From positions 1-44,363 of the forward strand of contig JAUXWZ010000154.1 in the NCBI GenBank assembly GCA_030684835.1: a DNA stretch of 44,363 nt, in the 5' to 3' direction. The position numbers and the translations under genes are program-made. The notes below the pieces were generated by a model. The model searched no databases and was not told the origin of the DNA. It worked only from the letters and a program-made list of their open reading frames with translations. Each line of letters opens with the position of its first letter. Position 1 is the stretch's first letter. The DNA is from Beijerinckiaceae bacterium. GTDB taxonomy: Bacteria > Pseudomonadota > Alphaproteobacteria > Rhizobiales > Beijerinckiaceae. Shown piece after piece: positions 1 through 8,053 of the stretch.

Positions 1-1
1 T

Positions 2-70
2 ACGGGCGTCGCAGTCCCCATGACTATTAAGACTGCGGACCTTCGGAAGCTGACAGCTCAGGCGGCTTAA
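2..70 (+). CDS. 3' end of an unidentified phage gene (partial)
   Basis: An open frame enters from the left edge and stops with TAA at 68-70, giving a C-terminal tail of 22 residues (ends KLTAQAA). An internal ATG at 20 also lies in this frame. The orientation matches the late genes downstream. The tail is too short to identify, and it could be a chance reading frame. Confidence 0.3.
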   Translation, partial: TGVAVPMTIKTADLRKLTAQAA

Positions 71-140
71 CGCGGCGGGCTCCGAGGGTATCAATCAGCC
101 GGATGGCTTCTGCCTCCGGCTGCTGCGCAATGCGCTTTCA

Positions 141-156
141 AGTTTCACGTGAAATA
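141..156. promoter_or_regulatory. parS-like palindrome (candidate ParB/Noc-type site)
   Basis: AGTTTCACGTGAAATA contains the perfect 12-base palindrome TTTCACGTGAAA at 143-154. It matches the widely conserved bacterial parS consensus TGTTTCACGTGAAACA at 14 of 16 positions. It lies in the non-coding leader about 90 bases before the HNH gene. The match is seen directly; binding by a ParB-family protein is inference. It could instead be the operator of a phage regulator. Confidence 0.4.
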
Positions 157-244
157 GCAGAGTTGGCGGCGGCGAAACCTCAACACGCATTCACGCGTGG
201 GCATGTTTTCAAAAAAGAGCCGCCGCCATTTATTCAGGTGATCG

Positions 245-604
245 ATGCTTAAGGCGATTGCGTCGCGACTAAGTGCTGCGCCGCGGCGTCTCACGGTCTT
301 GGCTGGTGATGAGCGAAGCAGGGATGCACAGCGTCGCGAGGCTCAGCCATGGCGCAATTGGTACAAGACGGCGCGATGGCAACGACTGCGTGAACGTGTG
401 TTCATTCGCGATGGATATACGTGCCAACGATCAGGCGAGCTGTGTGGTGGGCGAGGGAATGATCCGGACGCGCCAGTCGCAAACCACAAGCGCCCCCACC
501 GTGGCGATCCTGTGCTGTTCTGGGACGAAGCTAATATCGAGACGGTGACGAAGGCCGCCCACGACAGCCTGATCCAGTCGGAGGAACGGCGGGGGCTCGC
601 GTGA
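245..604 (+). CDS. HNH endonuclease, packaging-associated
   Basis: This 119-residue protein has the layout of phage HNH nucleases encoded just before the terminase. It has a basic N-terminus, then WYKTARWQRLRERVF, the His-containing NHKRPHRGDP block around 79-88, LFWDEANIETV around 91-101, and a C-terminal HDS motif with SEERRG. In HK97-like phages such proteins work with the terminase in cos cleavage and packaging. The position immediately upstream of the small terminase fits this role. Odd point: most relatives have two zinc-binding Cys pairs. Here the first is a spaced C-x6-C (TCQRSGELC) and the second is replaced by alanine (TKAAHDS), so zinc binding may be lost. Starts at ATG 245 after a weak ribosome site. 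Confidence 0.85.
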   Translation: MLKAIASRLSAAPRRLTVLAGDERSRDAQRREAQPWRNWYKTARWQRLRERVFIRDGYTCQRSGELCGGRGNDPDAPVANHKRPHRGDPVLFWDEANIETVTKAAHDSLIQSEERRGLA

Positions 605-613
605 CCGCTGCCG

Positions 614-670
614 ACGGGGTGGGAGGGGGGTGGTCAAAACTTCACAGCCCCTCAACTCCCGGACCCGCGT
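614..670. other. Probable cos / packaging-initiation region
   Basis: The 90-base gap between the HNH nuclease and the small terminase is non-coding. It carries a G-rich run (GGGGTGGGAGGGGGG, 616-630), then TGGTCAAAACTTCACAG and a C-rich stretch ending in GGACCCGCG. In cos phages with an HNH-terS-terL order, the cohesive-end site typically lies here, and a G-run followed by a TCAAAA-like segment is a layout I associate with such sites. The exact nick positions cannot be read from sequence. The site type is inferred from position and composition. Confidence 0.35.
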
Positions 671-694
671 CCTACTCATTCGGAGATTTTTTTT

Positions 695-1180
695 ATGTCT
701 GCCGACGTTTTGGACCTCTTCGGCAACGCGTGGGTGGACAAGCCTGCCAAGCGAGGGCGCCCCGTGCATGATGTCACTAAAAGAACACGCCGCCGCGTCA
801 GTATGTTAGTGGCACTTGGCTGGGGCAACCCGCGTATTGCCAGCACCGTCGGCGTGACTTTGCCGACTTTGCACAAGCATTATTTTTATGAACTGCGCCA
901 GCGCGACCAGGCGCGCGACCGGCTTGAGGCGCGCCGCCTAGAGGTCGCCTGGGAGCTCGCGGAAGGCGGCAACGTCGGCGCGCTGCGTGAATTCGCCCGC
1001 CTGCTCGATCGCAACGACCGCATGGAGGCCGAGCGGTCCATGGGCGCTGTGTCGGCGGATCAAAAACCGCCCACCGACACCGGCAAAAAAGTGACGGACA
1101 AGCTTCGGGCGATGGAGGCTGATGCGGAACTGGCCGCGCAGCTCGAGCTGGAAGCGCAGGATAATGTCAGCCTCAACTGA
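695..1180 (+). CDS. Terminase small subunit (putative)
   Basis: A 161-residue protein directly upstream of, and overlapping, the large terminase. A basic N-terminal arm (KRGRPVHDVTKRTRRR) leads into a helix-turn-helix around residues 35-60 (LGWGNPRIASTVGVTLPTL), followed by long charged helices. This fits small terminases, which bind the cos or pac DNA and load the large subunit. Family assignment rests on position plus the HTH. The ATG at 695 follows the purine-rich CGGAGATTTTTTTT, with the ribosome site CGGAG well placed. The last 17 bases overlap the large-subunit start. Confidence 0.7.
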   Translation: MSADVLDLFGNAWVDKPAKRGRPVHDVTKRTRRRVSMLVALGWGNPRIASTVGVTLPTLHKHYFYELRQRDQARDRLEARRLEVAWELAEGGNVGALREFARLLDRNDRMEAERSMGAVSADQKPPTDTGKKVTDKLRAMEADAELAAQLELEAQDNVSLN

Positions 1181-2858
1181 ACTGAAGCGGTTCTCGTGCC
1201 CTGACTGGTGGCTGAAGCTGCAGCGGGGCGAACCGCCAATGGCGGACGTCCCACTCAACGCGAAAAAAGCGGCGAAGGCGCTGGCGTTTTTCAACCGGTT
1301 GCGTCTGCCGGATGTGCCCGGCAACCCGCCGCTTTCGGAAGCCTGCGGCGACTGGTTCAAGTCCATCCTCGTCGCGTTTCTCGCCAGCGAAGATCCTGTC
1401 ACCCGTGAGCGGCTCGTCTGGGAGCTGCTCTGCATGGTGCCCAAGAAGAACAGCAAGACAACGTATGTCGCGGGCCTCGGCCTGACGGCGCTTTACGTTG
1501 AGGACGCGCCGAACCGCCAGATGCTGCTGGTGGCGCCGTCGCAGAACATTTCAGAGCGCTGCTTCGAGCAGGCGCAAGGGATGATTCGGCTTGATGAACG
1601 CCTGAAGCAGATTTTCAAGGTGCAGGACCACCTCAAGTGCATCACCCGGGTCAAGACAGGCACAAAGCTGGACGTCAAGACGTTCGACACATCCATCGTC
1701 ACCGGCGAAATACCGATCCTCACCATCATCGACGAAGTCCACGAACTGGGGAAAAAGAACAAGGCGCAGGCCGTGATGCAGCAGATCAGGGGTGGCGGCA
1801 TCACGATGCAGGGCGGCCAGGTGCTGATGATCACCACGCAGTCCGACGAGCCGCCGGCTGGCATCTTTCGCACGGAGCTCGACAAGGCCCGTAAAATTCG
1901 CGACGGCAAGGGCGGCGACAATCCGATCATGCTGCCGGTGCTTTATGAATTCCCCGTTGAGCTCCAGCGCAATCAGGAATTCTGGCGCAACGAGAAAAAC
2001 TGGGACTGCATCCTCCCCAATATCGGGCGCTCCATCAATCCGAAGCGCCTGTACGACGACTACATTAACAACGGCCGTGTCACCAAAGAGGCCGAGCAGA
2101 TATGGGCCTCGCAGCATCTCAATATCGAGATCGGCGTAGGCCTTGGCGGCGACGAATGGTCCGGAGCCATTCATTGGGATGCCTGCGCAAAGGCCGGCCT
2201 CGACAGTCTCGACAAGCTTCTGGCGCGCTCCGAAGTCTGCACGATCGGGATTGACTGGGGCGGCGCGGACGATCTTGCGGGCCTGTATGTCATCGGGCGG
2301 GAGAAGCACACAAAGCGCTGGCTTGGCTGGGGCAAGGCCTGGGCCCGCCCGAGCGTCTTCGAGCAGCGCAAGAACATCGCGCCCCGGCTGCGCCAGTTTG
2401 AAGAAAACGGCGATCTGGCCGTTGTCGCTACGGGCGAAGAGCAGGCCGAACAGGCGGCGGCGATCTGCAAGTTGGTATTCAAGTCCGGCCTGCTGCCCGA
2501 AACAGCCGGCATCGGGCTCGACGCCGCGGGCATCGCGCTTTTGCTTGACGCTCTGGAGGCGGAAGAGTTGACGCAGCCGCTGGTTCAGGCTGTGACGCAG
2601 GGCTGGAAGCTGCAGACGGCGGTGTCGTCCGTGCCTTTGAAACTGGAAGGCCAGCGTTTCATCCATGGCGGTCAGGCGGTGATGGCGTGGTGCGTCGGCA
2701 ACGCCAAGCAAACGCTGCGCGGAAGCAATTACATCGTCACCAAGGAAGTCTCCGGCGCCGGAAAGATTGATCTTCTCATGGCGCTTTTCAACGCGGCGAT
2801 GCTCATGTTCCTCAACCCCGCGGCAGCTGAACAAAAGACGGTGAGGATCTACGTATGA
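1164..2858 (+). CDS. terL: Terminase large subunit
   Basis: DNA-packaging motor of 564 residues, Terminase_1/HK97-like. The ATPase domain shows a Walker A-like loop VPKKNSKT (about 92-99) and Walker B ILTIIDE (about 185-191) followed by HEL. The C-terminal RNase-H-fold nuclease shows its spaced acidic residues in GIDWGG (about D364), GLDAAG (about D453) and KIDLL (about D536). The chosen ATG at 1164 has AGGA just upstream and overlaps the small terminase by 17 bases. A longer in-frame start at 1122 would lie deep inside that gene and is unlikely. The stop overlaps the portal start by 4 bases. Confidence 0.96.
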   Translation: MSASTELKRFSCPDWWLKLQRGEPPMADVPLNAKKAAKALAFFNRLRLPDVPGNPPLSEACGDWFKSILVAFLASEDPVTRERLVWELLCMVPKKNSKTTYVAGLGLTALYVEDAPNRQMLLVAPSQNISERCFEQAQGMIRLDERLKQIFKVQDHLKCITRVKTGTKLDVKTFDTSIVTGEIPILTIIDEVHELGKKNKAQAVMQQIRGGGITMQGGQVLMITTQSDEPPAGIFRTELDKARKIRDGKGGDNPIMLPVLYEFPVELQRNQEFWRNEKNWDCILPNIGRSINPKRLYDDYINNGRVTKEAEQIWASQHLNIEIGVGLGGDEWSGAIHWDACAKAGLDSLDKLLARSEVCTIGIDWGGADDLAGLYVIGREKHTKRWLGWGKAWARPSVFEQRKNIAPRLRQFEENGDLAVVATGEEQAEQAAAICKLVFKSGLLPETAGIGLDAAGIALLLDALEAEELTQPLVQAVTQGWKLQTAVSSVPLKLEGQRFIHGGQAVMAWCVGNAKQTLRGSNYIVTKEVSGAGKIDLLMALFNAAMLMFLNPAAAEQKTVRIYV

Positions 2859-4141
2859 GCAAGGCGGCTGCATTGCGCCAGGCCCTCGCCGACTGGATAG
2901 CGCCAAAGGCATCCGGGTCGACGCAGACGGTGGACTCGTCGCAGATCCGTCGCGGGGCGGAGTCCTATTCGTGGTTCACTGAATTCTCTGGCGGCCAGCT
3001 CCCTGTGCCTACCGAGGTTAGCGCGCTGGCGTGTTCAGCCTGCTACTCCAGCATCAATTTGATCGCGGGGGCGATGGCCTCCATTCCGAAGGTGATTTTC
3101 AACCGCGCCCGCGACGGCGAGTTGAGCGATCGCCCGGATGAATCGCTTTATTGGGTGCTTAACGAGCAGATGACGCCGCGATGGTCGGCGGCTAACGGTT
3201 GGGAATTCCTGTTTCAGTCGCTTCTGTTGCACGGCAATGGATACGCCATTATCCGCCGCGACCGCCTGGGCAATGTGCTGGGCATCGAGCCTGTTCATCC
3301 CGAGCGAGTCGACATTGTCACGACACCCGACGGGTTAAGGCTGATCTACTCCATCAGTCCGGATCCCAACGTCTATCCGCAACAGTCGGCCCGGACGGTT
3401 TACGACCAGGATGACGTGCTTCACATCGCTGGCTTCGGTTTCGACGGCGTGAAGGGAATTTCGGTTCTGCGTCACGCGCTGCGTATGACGGGCGGCGCCG
3501 CGATCGCCATGCAAGATTACGCCGCAAACTTTTTCGCCAACAACGCGCGGCCTGATTTTGCGCTCGAGACAGATCAAAACCTTGGCCCGGAGGCGGTCGG
3601 CGATCTCTACGCATCGCTTGACGAGCGTCATCGCGGCCCTGCGAAAGCGCACAGGCCGATCATCTTGTCGGGCGGCTTGAAGGTCCGCACGATCACCATG
3701 CCCCTCACCGATGTGCAGCTTCTCGAACAGCGCAAGTTCGCGGTTGAGGAAGTAGCGCGCATCTATGGCGTGCCACCATTCATGATCGGCCACACGGAGA
3801 AGACGTCGAGTTGGGGCACAGGCGTCGAGTCCATGGGCACGGGTTTTGTGCGTTACGCGCTGCGCCAGCACATCCACAAGGCGGAAACGGAGCTCAATCG
3901 CAAGCTGTTCCGCACAAGCGCCCGCGTCGTCAAATTCGACACGGCAGACCTCGAGCGCGCGGACACCAAGAGCCTGATGGAATCGCTGCGCATCGGCATT
4001 GGCCGTGCGGGCGAACGCTCGATTATCTCGGTCAATGAGGCGCGCGCCGTGCTGCGCCGCAATCGCATCGAGGGCGGGGATAATCTTTCCATCAACGTCG
4101 GCGCCCAGCCGCAGGACACGCCCGAAAGGCTTCCAGAATGA
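2855..4141 (+). CDS. Phage portal protein (HK97 family)
   Basis: A 428-residue portal protein, expected to form the 12-subunit ring at one capsid vertex through which DNA enters and leaves. Family hallmarks include an early ACSACYSSINLIAGAMASIP helix, the VHPERVDI segment (about 148-155), GFGFDGVKGISVL around 198, and the stem region QRKFAVEEVARIYGVPPFMIG followed by SSWGTGVE. Length is normal for HK97-type portals. The ATG lies in an ATGA overlap with the terminase stop, and the gene ends in another ATGA overlap with the protease. This indicates strict translational coupling. Confidence 0.95.
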   Translation: MSKAAALRQALADWIAPKASGSTQTVDSSQIRRGAESYSWFTEFSGGQLPVPTEVSALACSACYSSINLIAGAMASIPKVIFNRARDGELSDRPDESLYWVLNEQMTPRWSAANGWEFLFQSLLLHGNGYAIIRRDRLGNVLGIEPVHPERVDIVTTPDGLRLIYSISPDPNVYPQQSARTVYDQDDVLHIAGFGFDGVKGISVLRHALRMTGGAAIAMQDYAANFFANNARPDFALETDQNLGPEAVGDLYASLDERHRGPAKAHRPIILSGGLKVRTITMPLTDVQLLEQRKFAVEEVARIYGVPPFMIGHTEKTSSWGTGVESMGTGFVRYALRQHIHKAETELNRKLFRTSARVVKFDTADLERADTKSLMESLRIGIGRAGERSIISVNEARAVLRRNRIEGGDNLSINVGAQPQDTPERLPE

Positions 4142-4920
4142 AACAGAACCGGCTGTTCAATCTATTCGCGCGCAACGCCAAGAAGGGCTCATTCCGCGCG
4201 CAGGACAACACCATCTTCATTTATGACGTGATCGTCTCGTCTGACGCAGAGGCGGAATACTTTGGCGGCGTGTCGCCGGAAGCATTTTCGCGCGCGCTGG
4301 CGGGCATAAACGGCGATGTGCACCTTCGCATCAATTCGCCGGGCGGCGACGTCTTCGCCGCGCGCGCCATGGCTGCTGCGATGCGCGAGCACAATGGCCA
4401 GATTATCGCGCATGTCGATGGTTACGCGGCCTCTGCCGCGTCGCTCATCGCGGTGTCGGCGAACAGGGCGATCATGGCCGAAGGATCGTTTCTGATGATC
4501 CACAAGGCGTGGACGTTAGGCTACGGCAACGCCAACGATCTAATCGCGACCGCCGCACTTCTCGACAAGATCGATGGCTCGCTCGCAGAGACATATGCCC
4601 GCAAAAGCGGCGGCGACGTGGCTGAATTTACCCGGATGATGGCTGAAGAAACGTGGTTTTCAGCGCAGGAGGCCGTAGAGGCGCGTCTTGCCGACGAAAT
4701 GCAGTCTGAAGCCCCAACCGAGGACGGCGCCGCAAAGAACGCCTGGGATCTGAGCGTCTACTCTCGCGCGCCGGCGCCTGCTGATGGTGGCGGCGTCCAG
4801 GCTGCCGAACAAACTCGCGCCCAAGCGAAGGCGCTAGCCGCCCTGCCCGATCTCTCCAACAAAGAATCTGATCTGCGCGTGCGCAAACACGCCGCGCGCA
4901 TGGTCATTCGAACTGCCTAA
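4138..4920 (+). CDS. Head maturation protease, ClpP-like (S14)
   Basis: A 260-residue ClpP-fold protease that should trim scaffold/capsid N-termini during prohead maturation. Visible motifs are INSPGGDVF (about 65-73) forming the oxyanion region, GYAASAAS with nucleophile Ser at about 99, and MIHKAW with His at about 122. The tail beyond about residue 195 is Ala/Glu rich. Sitting between portal and capsid is the classic order. No separate scaffold gene is present, so the N-terminal helical delta segment of the capsid protein probably serves as scaffold. Confidence 0.93.
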   Translation: MKQNRLFNLFARNAKKGSFRAQDNTIFIYDVIVSSDAEAEYFGGVSPEAFSRALAGINGDVHLRINSPGGDVFAARAMAAAMREHNGQIIAHVDGYAASAASLIAVSANRAIMAEGSFLMIHKAWTLGYGNANDLIATAALLDKIDGSLAETYARKSGGDVAEFTRMMAEETWFSAQEAVEARLADEMQSEAPTEDGAAKNAWDLSVYSRAPAPADGGGVQAAEQTRAQAKALAALPDLSNKESDLRVRKHAARMVIRTA

Positions 4921-4942
4921 GCGCGCCGCGCGAAGCAGATGC

Positions 4943-4960
4943 GCCGGCCATTCAGCCGGC
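4943..4960. promoter_or_regulatory. Small GC hairpin before the capsid gene
   Basis: GCCGGC (4943-4948) and GCCGGC (4955-4960) can pair around a 6-base loop, CATTCA. No T-tract follows, so this is not a typical intrinsic terminator. It sits between protease and capsid, 10 bases before the strong ribosome site AAGGAG (4968-4973). It could tune mRNA stability or processing so that capsid is made in excess. Confidence 0.3.
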
Positions 4961-4979
4961 ATTATGTAAGGAGCATATT

Positions 4980-6200
4980 ATGAGCATTCAGGCTCTGCGT
5001 GAGCAGCGCGCGGCAAAAGCCAAGGCGCTGAACGAACTCGTGACGAAGGCCGACTGGAGCCCGGAAAAAGATCAGCCGATCTACGATTCCGGCATGGCCG
5101 AAATTGATGCGCTTGACGCGCAGATCGGCCGCATCAACGCCGTCAACGCCAAGATCGCCGACGATGCGCTCACCGCCCAGGTAGCCGAGCGCGCCGACAA
5201 GATCGGTGTCGACAACAAGGACGAAGGTGTGCGGCTCTACGCCAAATGGCTGCGTGGCGGCGACAATGCGCTCAATGCGCAAGAGTGGACCAAGATCCGC
5301 AACACCATGTCGACCACGACCGGTTCCGAAGGTGGGTTTACCGTGGCGACCACCGTCGCAAACCAGGTGCTTGATGCGCTGAAAGCCTATGGCGGCATGC
5401 GCTCGGTGGCTGAAGTCATCCGCACGGCGCAAGGTAATTCCATGCTGTTTCCGACGTCGAACGGCGTTTCGGAAGAGGGTGAGCTCGTCGCGCAGAATGC
5501 GTCTGCCGCTGATCTCGACGTGGACTTCGGTTCCGTTGCTCTGGACGTCTACAAGTATTCCTCCAAGGTTGTCGCGGTGCCGATCGAACTCCTCATGGAT
5601 TCGAGCGTCGACGTGGAGGCATTTGTGCGCCAGCGCCTCGTCACGCGTCTTGGCCGCATCACGAACAAGCACTTCACGATCGGCACGGGCAGCTCGCAGC
5701 CTCGTGGCGTGATCGTCGGCGCCGCCGTTGGCGTCACCGCCGCCAATGCCACGTCGCAAGTGAGCGCTGTCACCTATGACAGCCTTGTTGACCTGCAGCA
5801 TTCCGTGGATCCGGCCTACCGCGAAGGCGGCCGTGGCCGCTGGATGTTCAACGACCTCACGTTGCGTCAGCTCCGCAAGGTCAAGGATGGGTCGAGCCGC
5901 CCGATCTTCGTGCCTGGCTATGAAAGCGGTCCTCCGGGCGCCGCCTTCGACACGTTGCTGGGTTCGCCGATCGTCATCAACCAGGACGTCGCCAACATGG
6001 CGGCGAACGCCCGCTCCATCGCGTTCGGCGATTTCGGCCATTACAAGATCCGCGACGTGCTCGACATCTCCATGTTCCGCTTCACCGACAGCGCCTACAC
6101 GAAAAAAGGCCAGATCGGCTTCCTCGCGTGGATGCGCTCGGGCGGCAATCTTGTTGACGTCGGCGGCGCCGTCAAAGTCTTCGTCAACGCGGCAACCTGA
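4980..6200 (+). CDS. Major capsid protein (HK97 fold)
   Basis: A 406-residue HK97-family coat protein. The first ~100 residues are a charged helical delta domain (LREQRAAKAKALNELV; MAEIDALDAQIGRINAV), likely the built-in scaffold removed by the upstream protease. The mature body starts near TTTGSEGGFTV (about 110-120), typical of HK97 coats, followed by the spine helix and P-domain strands. The C-terminal segment has SIAFGDFGHYKIRDVLD and ends in FLAWMRSGG. The ATG follows a strong AAGGAG 6 bases upstream, consistent with very high expression. Confidence 0.95.
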   Translation: MSIQALREQRAAKAKALNELVTKADWSPEKDQPIYDSGMAEIDALDAQIGRINAVNAKIADDALTAQVAERADKIGVDNKDEGVRLYAKWLRGGDNALNAQEWTKIRNTMSTTTGSEGGFTVATTVANQVLDALKAYGGMRSVAEVIRTAQGNSMLFPTSNGVSEEGELVAQNASAADLDVDFGSVALDVYKYSSKVVAVPIELLMDSSVDVEAFVRQRLVTRLGRITNKHFTIGTGSSQPRGVIVGAAVGVTAANATSQVSAVTYDSLVDLQHSVDPAYREGGRGRWMFNDLTLRQLRKVKDGSSRPIFVPGYESGPPGAAFDTLLGSPIVINQDVANMAANARSIAFGDFGHYKIRDVLDISMFRFTDSAYTKKGQIGFLAWMRSGGNLVDVGGAVKVFVNAAT

Positions 6201-6273
6201 TCCGCCTGCAAAAATATAAATTAAGGCAGGGCGGGGGCGACGCCTCCGCCCACCTGAAAAAGGAAAGATCAAT

Positions 6274-6447
6274 ATGAAAATGAAGCTCACCAGTTTTTAC
6301 GGCGACAACGCGCCGGGAGACGTCATTGATGTCGACGACAGCGAGGCCGTGCGGCTCCGGGAGTTGGGCGGCGCGGTCGCCGCGCCAGCAGAGCCGGCGC
6401 AGCCTAAAGTTTCGGAACGGTCTGTGAACGGCACGCCCAAGAAGTAA
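6274..6447 (+). CDS. Small conserved-position phage protein, 57 aa
   Basis: A small frame begins at ATG 6274 after AGGAAAG and ends at TAA 6445-6447, 7 bases before the connector gene. The product starts MKMKLTSFYGDNAPGDVIDV and has an acidic core (VDDSEAVRL) and a Pro/Ala/Lys-rich tail. Short proteins with this kind of start (an xxFYG/PGD β-strand module) are common just after capsid genes in alphaproteobacterial siphophages. Function is unknown; a capsid-decoration or connector role is only a guess. Start, ribosome site and tight spacing all support a real gene. Confidence 0.75.
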   Translation: MKMKLTSFYGDNAPGDVIDVDDSEAVRLRELGGAVAAPAEPAQPKVSERSVNGTPKK

Positions 6448-6453
6448 GGCCCC

Positions 6454-7047
6454 ATGTTCAAGCCATTCCCCCCCGTCCTTGTGACGCCGCCTGCTGCGCC
6501 GCCCGTCTCGCTTGAAGAGGCGAAGGCGCATCTGCGCGTCGATCACGACGAAGAGAACGCGCTGATCGAGGCGCTGATCGCAGCGGCTACGGCGCACCTC
6601 GATGGATGGACGGGAATTCTCGGCCGCTGCCTTGTCACGCAGACATGGCGGCAGGACTTGCGTGAATTTCCGGCAGGCGGGACGATCCGCCTGCCGTTCC
6701 CGGCGCCGGGTTCGGTGTCCGTGACCTATTACGACGCCGCCAATGCGGAGCAAACCCTCGCGCCGTCGGCTTATCATGTGCTGGACGACATCCGCGGCGG
6801 CGCGATTGAGCTGGCGGCAAGCGCTTCATGGCCGGCAGTGTATGACAGGCCAGACGCGGTGAGCGTCACGTTCAACGCGGGTTACGGAGCAGGTAACGCA
6901 GTGCCCGCAGCTTTGAAGGCCGCCATCAAACTGATGATCGGCGATCTCTACATGAACCGCGAAACGGTCGCAAAAACCGGCGTCAGCGTCCCCATGTCGA
7001 CCGCCGCTCACATGCTGATTGCCTCTTACCGGCGCGCGCGGGTTTAA
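6454..7047 (+). CDS. Head-tail connector, phiE125 gp8 / gp6-like
   Basis: A 197-residue adaptor expected to dock on the portal and begin the neck. The N-terminal module PPVSLEEAKAHLRVDHDEE with helices LIEALIAAATAHLDGWTG is the standard signature of the gp6-like/phiE125 gp8 connectors. The middle is β-rich (SVSVTYYDAANAEQ), and VTFNAGYG followed by PAALKAAIKLMIGDLYMNRE is the typical C-terminal helix. Start ATG 6454 lies 6 bases after the previous stop. Confidence 0.88.
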   Translation: MFKPFPPVLVTPPAAPPVSLEEAKAHLRVDHDEENALIEALIAAATAHLDGWTGILGRCLVTQTWRQDLREFPAGGTIRLPFPAPGSVSVTYYDAANAEQTLAPSAYHVLDDIRGGAIELAASASWPAVYDRPDAVSVTFNAGYGAGNAVPAALKAAIKLMIGDLYMNRETVAKTGVSVPMSTAAHMLIASYRRARV

Positions 7048-7163
7048 AGGCGGCTCGATGGCTGAGCGTCTATGTCTGACCGATTCCAAGAAGTCGTTCA
7101 ATTTGAACTTGTGTTGCGCGATTTTGATCGGCCAAGCGACTGGTCGATCGAGGAGACGAACTC

Positions 7164-7508
7164 ATGTCTATCGAGGCCGGTAAACTCGACCGCCGCATCG
7201 TCATCCAGCGCGCGACCGTCACGACGAACGCCTTGAACGAGGAAGTGCAGTCATGGGCGCCGTTGATAACAGTGTGGGCTGGCAAGCGGGAGGTTTCCGA
7301 CCGGGAGCGTTTTGCCGCCAACGAAATCGGGGCCGAAGTTACCACGCGTTTCACGATTAGATGGTCAACCCAGGCGGGCGCCGTCGATGCGCGCGACCGC
7401 ATTCTTTATGACGGGCGCGTCTACAATATTCACCACGCCAAGGAGATCGGCAGGCGCGACGGGATTGAGATCACGGCGGCTGCGCGGTCCGAAGAGCCAG
7501 CCCCATGA
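7164..7508 (+). CDS. Head-tail joining protein (stopper, gp16/HK97 gp10-type)
   Basis: A 114-residue β-barrel stopper of the Phage_H_T_join family. It begins with GKLDRRIVIQRATVTTNALNE, the family signature, and continues with WAGKREVSDRERF and FTIRWSTQ...DARDRILYDGRVYNI. It should close the portal channel after packaging and connect to the tail. The ATG at 7164 follows GAGGAG. The 116 bases upstream hold only unconvincing short frames. The gene ends in an ATGA overlap with the next. Confidence 0.9.
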   Translation: MSIEAGKLDRRIVIQRATVTTNALNEEVQSWAPLITVWAGKREVSDRERFAANEIGAEVTTRFTIRWSTQAGAVDARDRILYDGRVYNIHHAKEIGRRDGIEITAAARSEEPAP

Positions 7509-8053
7509 AGATGGGACTGGGGATTTCCGGATTCAAGGAACTTGACGCAGCTTTGGGCGAACTGCCAAAGGCGACCGCCCGAAACGCTCTCCGGCGCGTG
7601 CTCGTAATGGCAGGCCAGCCGATCGCTGAATCCGCGCGGCAGATGGCCCCGGATGACCCAAAGACATTCGCTGGCGACCTGAGGCGATCTATCACCGTGT
7701 CGGCAAGTCTCAAGAACAAAGTCGGCTCGTCCGAGTATGCGGCAGTCATGCGTGGCGGCGGCACAAAAGGGGAGGCGCGGGCTGCATTGATTGACGCGAG
7801 GCGTGCGGCGTCGGGCGGCAGTTTCGCAGTCGTCTATGTCGGGCCGTCTGGCAAGCGGTGGGGGTCGATGGGGCACCTTCCGGAATTCGGGACGTCCAAG
7901 ATGGCGGCGCAACCGTATCTGCGGCCTGCCTTCGATGCGCGTAGTAGCGAAGCCCTCAACATCATCCGAACACAACTCAAAGACCAGATCGAAAAAGCGG
8001 CGGCCCGTTATGCCAAGCGGCAGGCGCGCAAGGCGGCAAAGGCGGCGGGCTGA
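7505..8053 (+). CDS. Tail-completion / HK97 gp10-like protein
   Basis: A 182-residue member of the HK97-gp10-like group, which caps the tail tube at the head-proximal end. Visible family features are the start GLGISGFKELDAALGELPKATARNALRRVL, the ARQMAPDDPKTFAGDLRRSITV helix-strand unit, and the GHLPEFGTSKMAAQPYLRPAFD motif close to the C-terminus. A basic tail (KRQARKAAKAAG) ends the protein. Overlaps on both sides (ATGA upstream, TGATG downstream) put it in the neck operon. Confidence 0.9.
   Translation: MKMGLGISGFKELDAALGELPKATARNALRRVLVMAGQPIAESARQMAPDDPKTFAGDLRRSITVSASLKNKVGSSEYAAVMRGGGTKGEARAALIDARRAASGGSFAVVYVGPSGKRWGSMGHLPEFGTSKMAAQPYLRPAFDARSSEALNIIRTQLKDQIEKAAARYAKRQARKAAKAAG

Noticed and set aside
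1551-2912. Long minus-strand open frame opposite the terminase
   Set aside because: Antisense to a clear terminase gene, Arg/Leu-rich and without motifs; a shadow.
4962-6290. Long minus-strand open frame opposite the capsid gene
   Set aside because: It mirrors the codon pattern of the capsid gene in high-GC DNA and has no family motif; a shadow.
7058-7163. Short + strand frames (ATG 7058, ATG 7071) before the head-tail joining gene
   Set aside because: Both run into the next gene in another frame, and neither has a good ribosome site or recognisable sequence.
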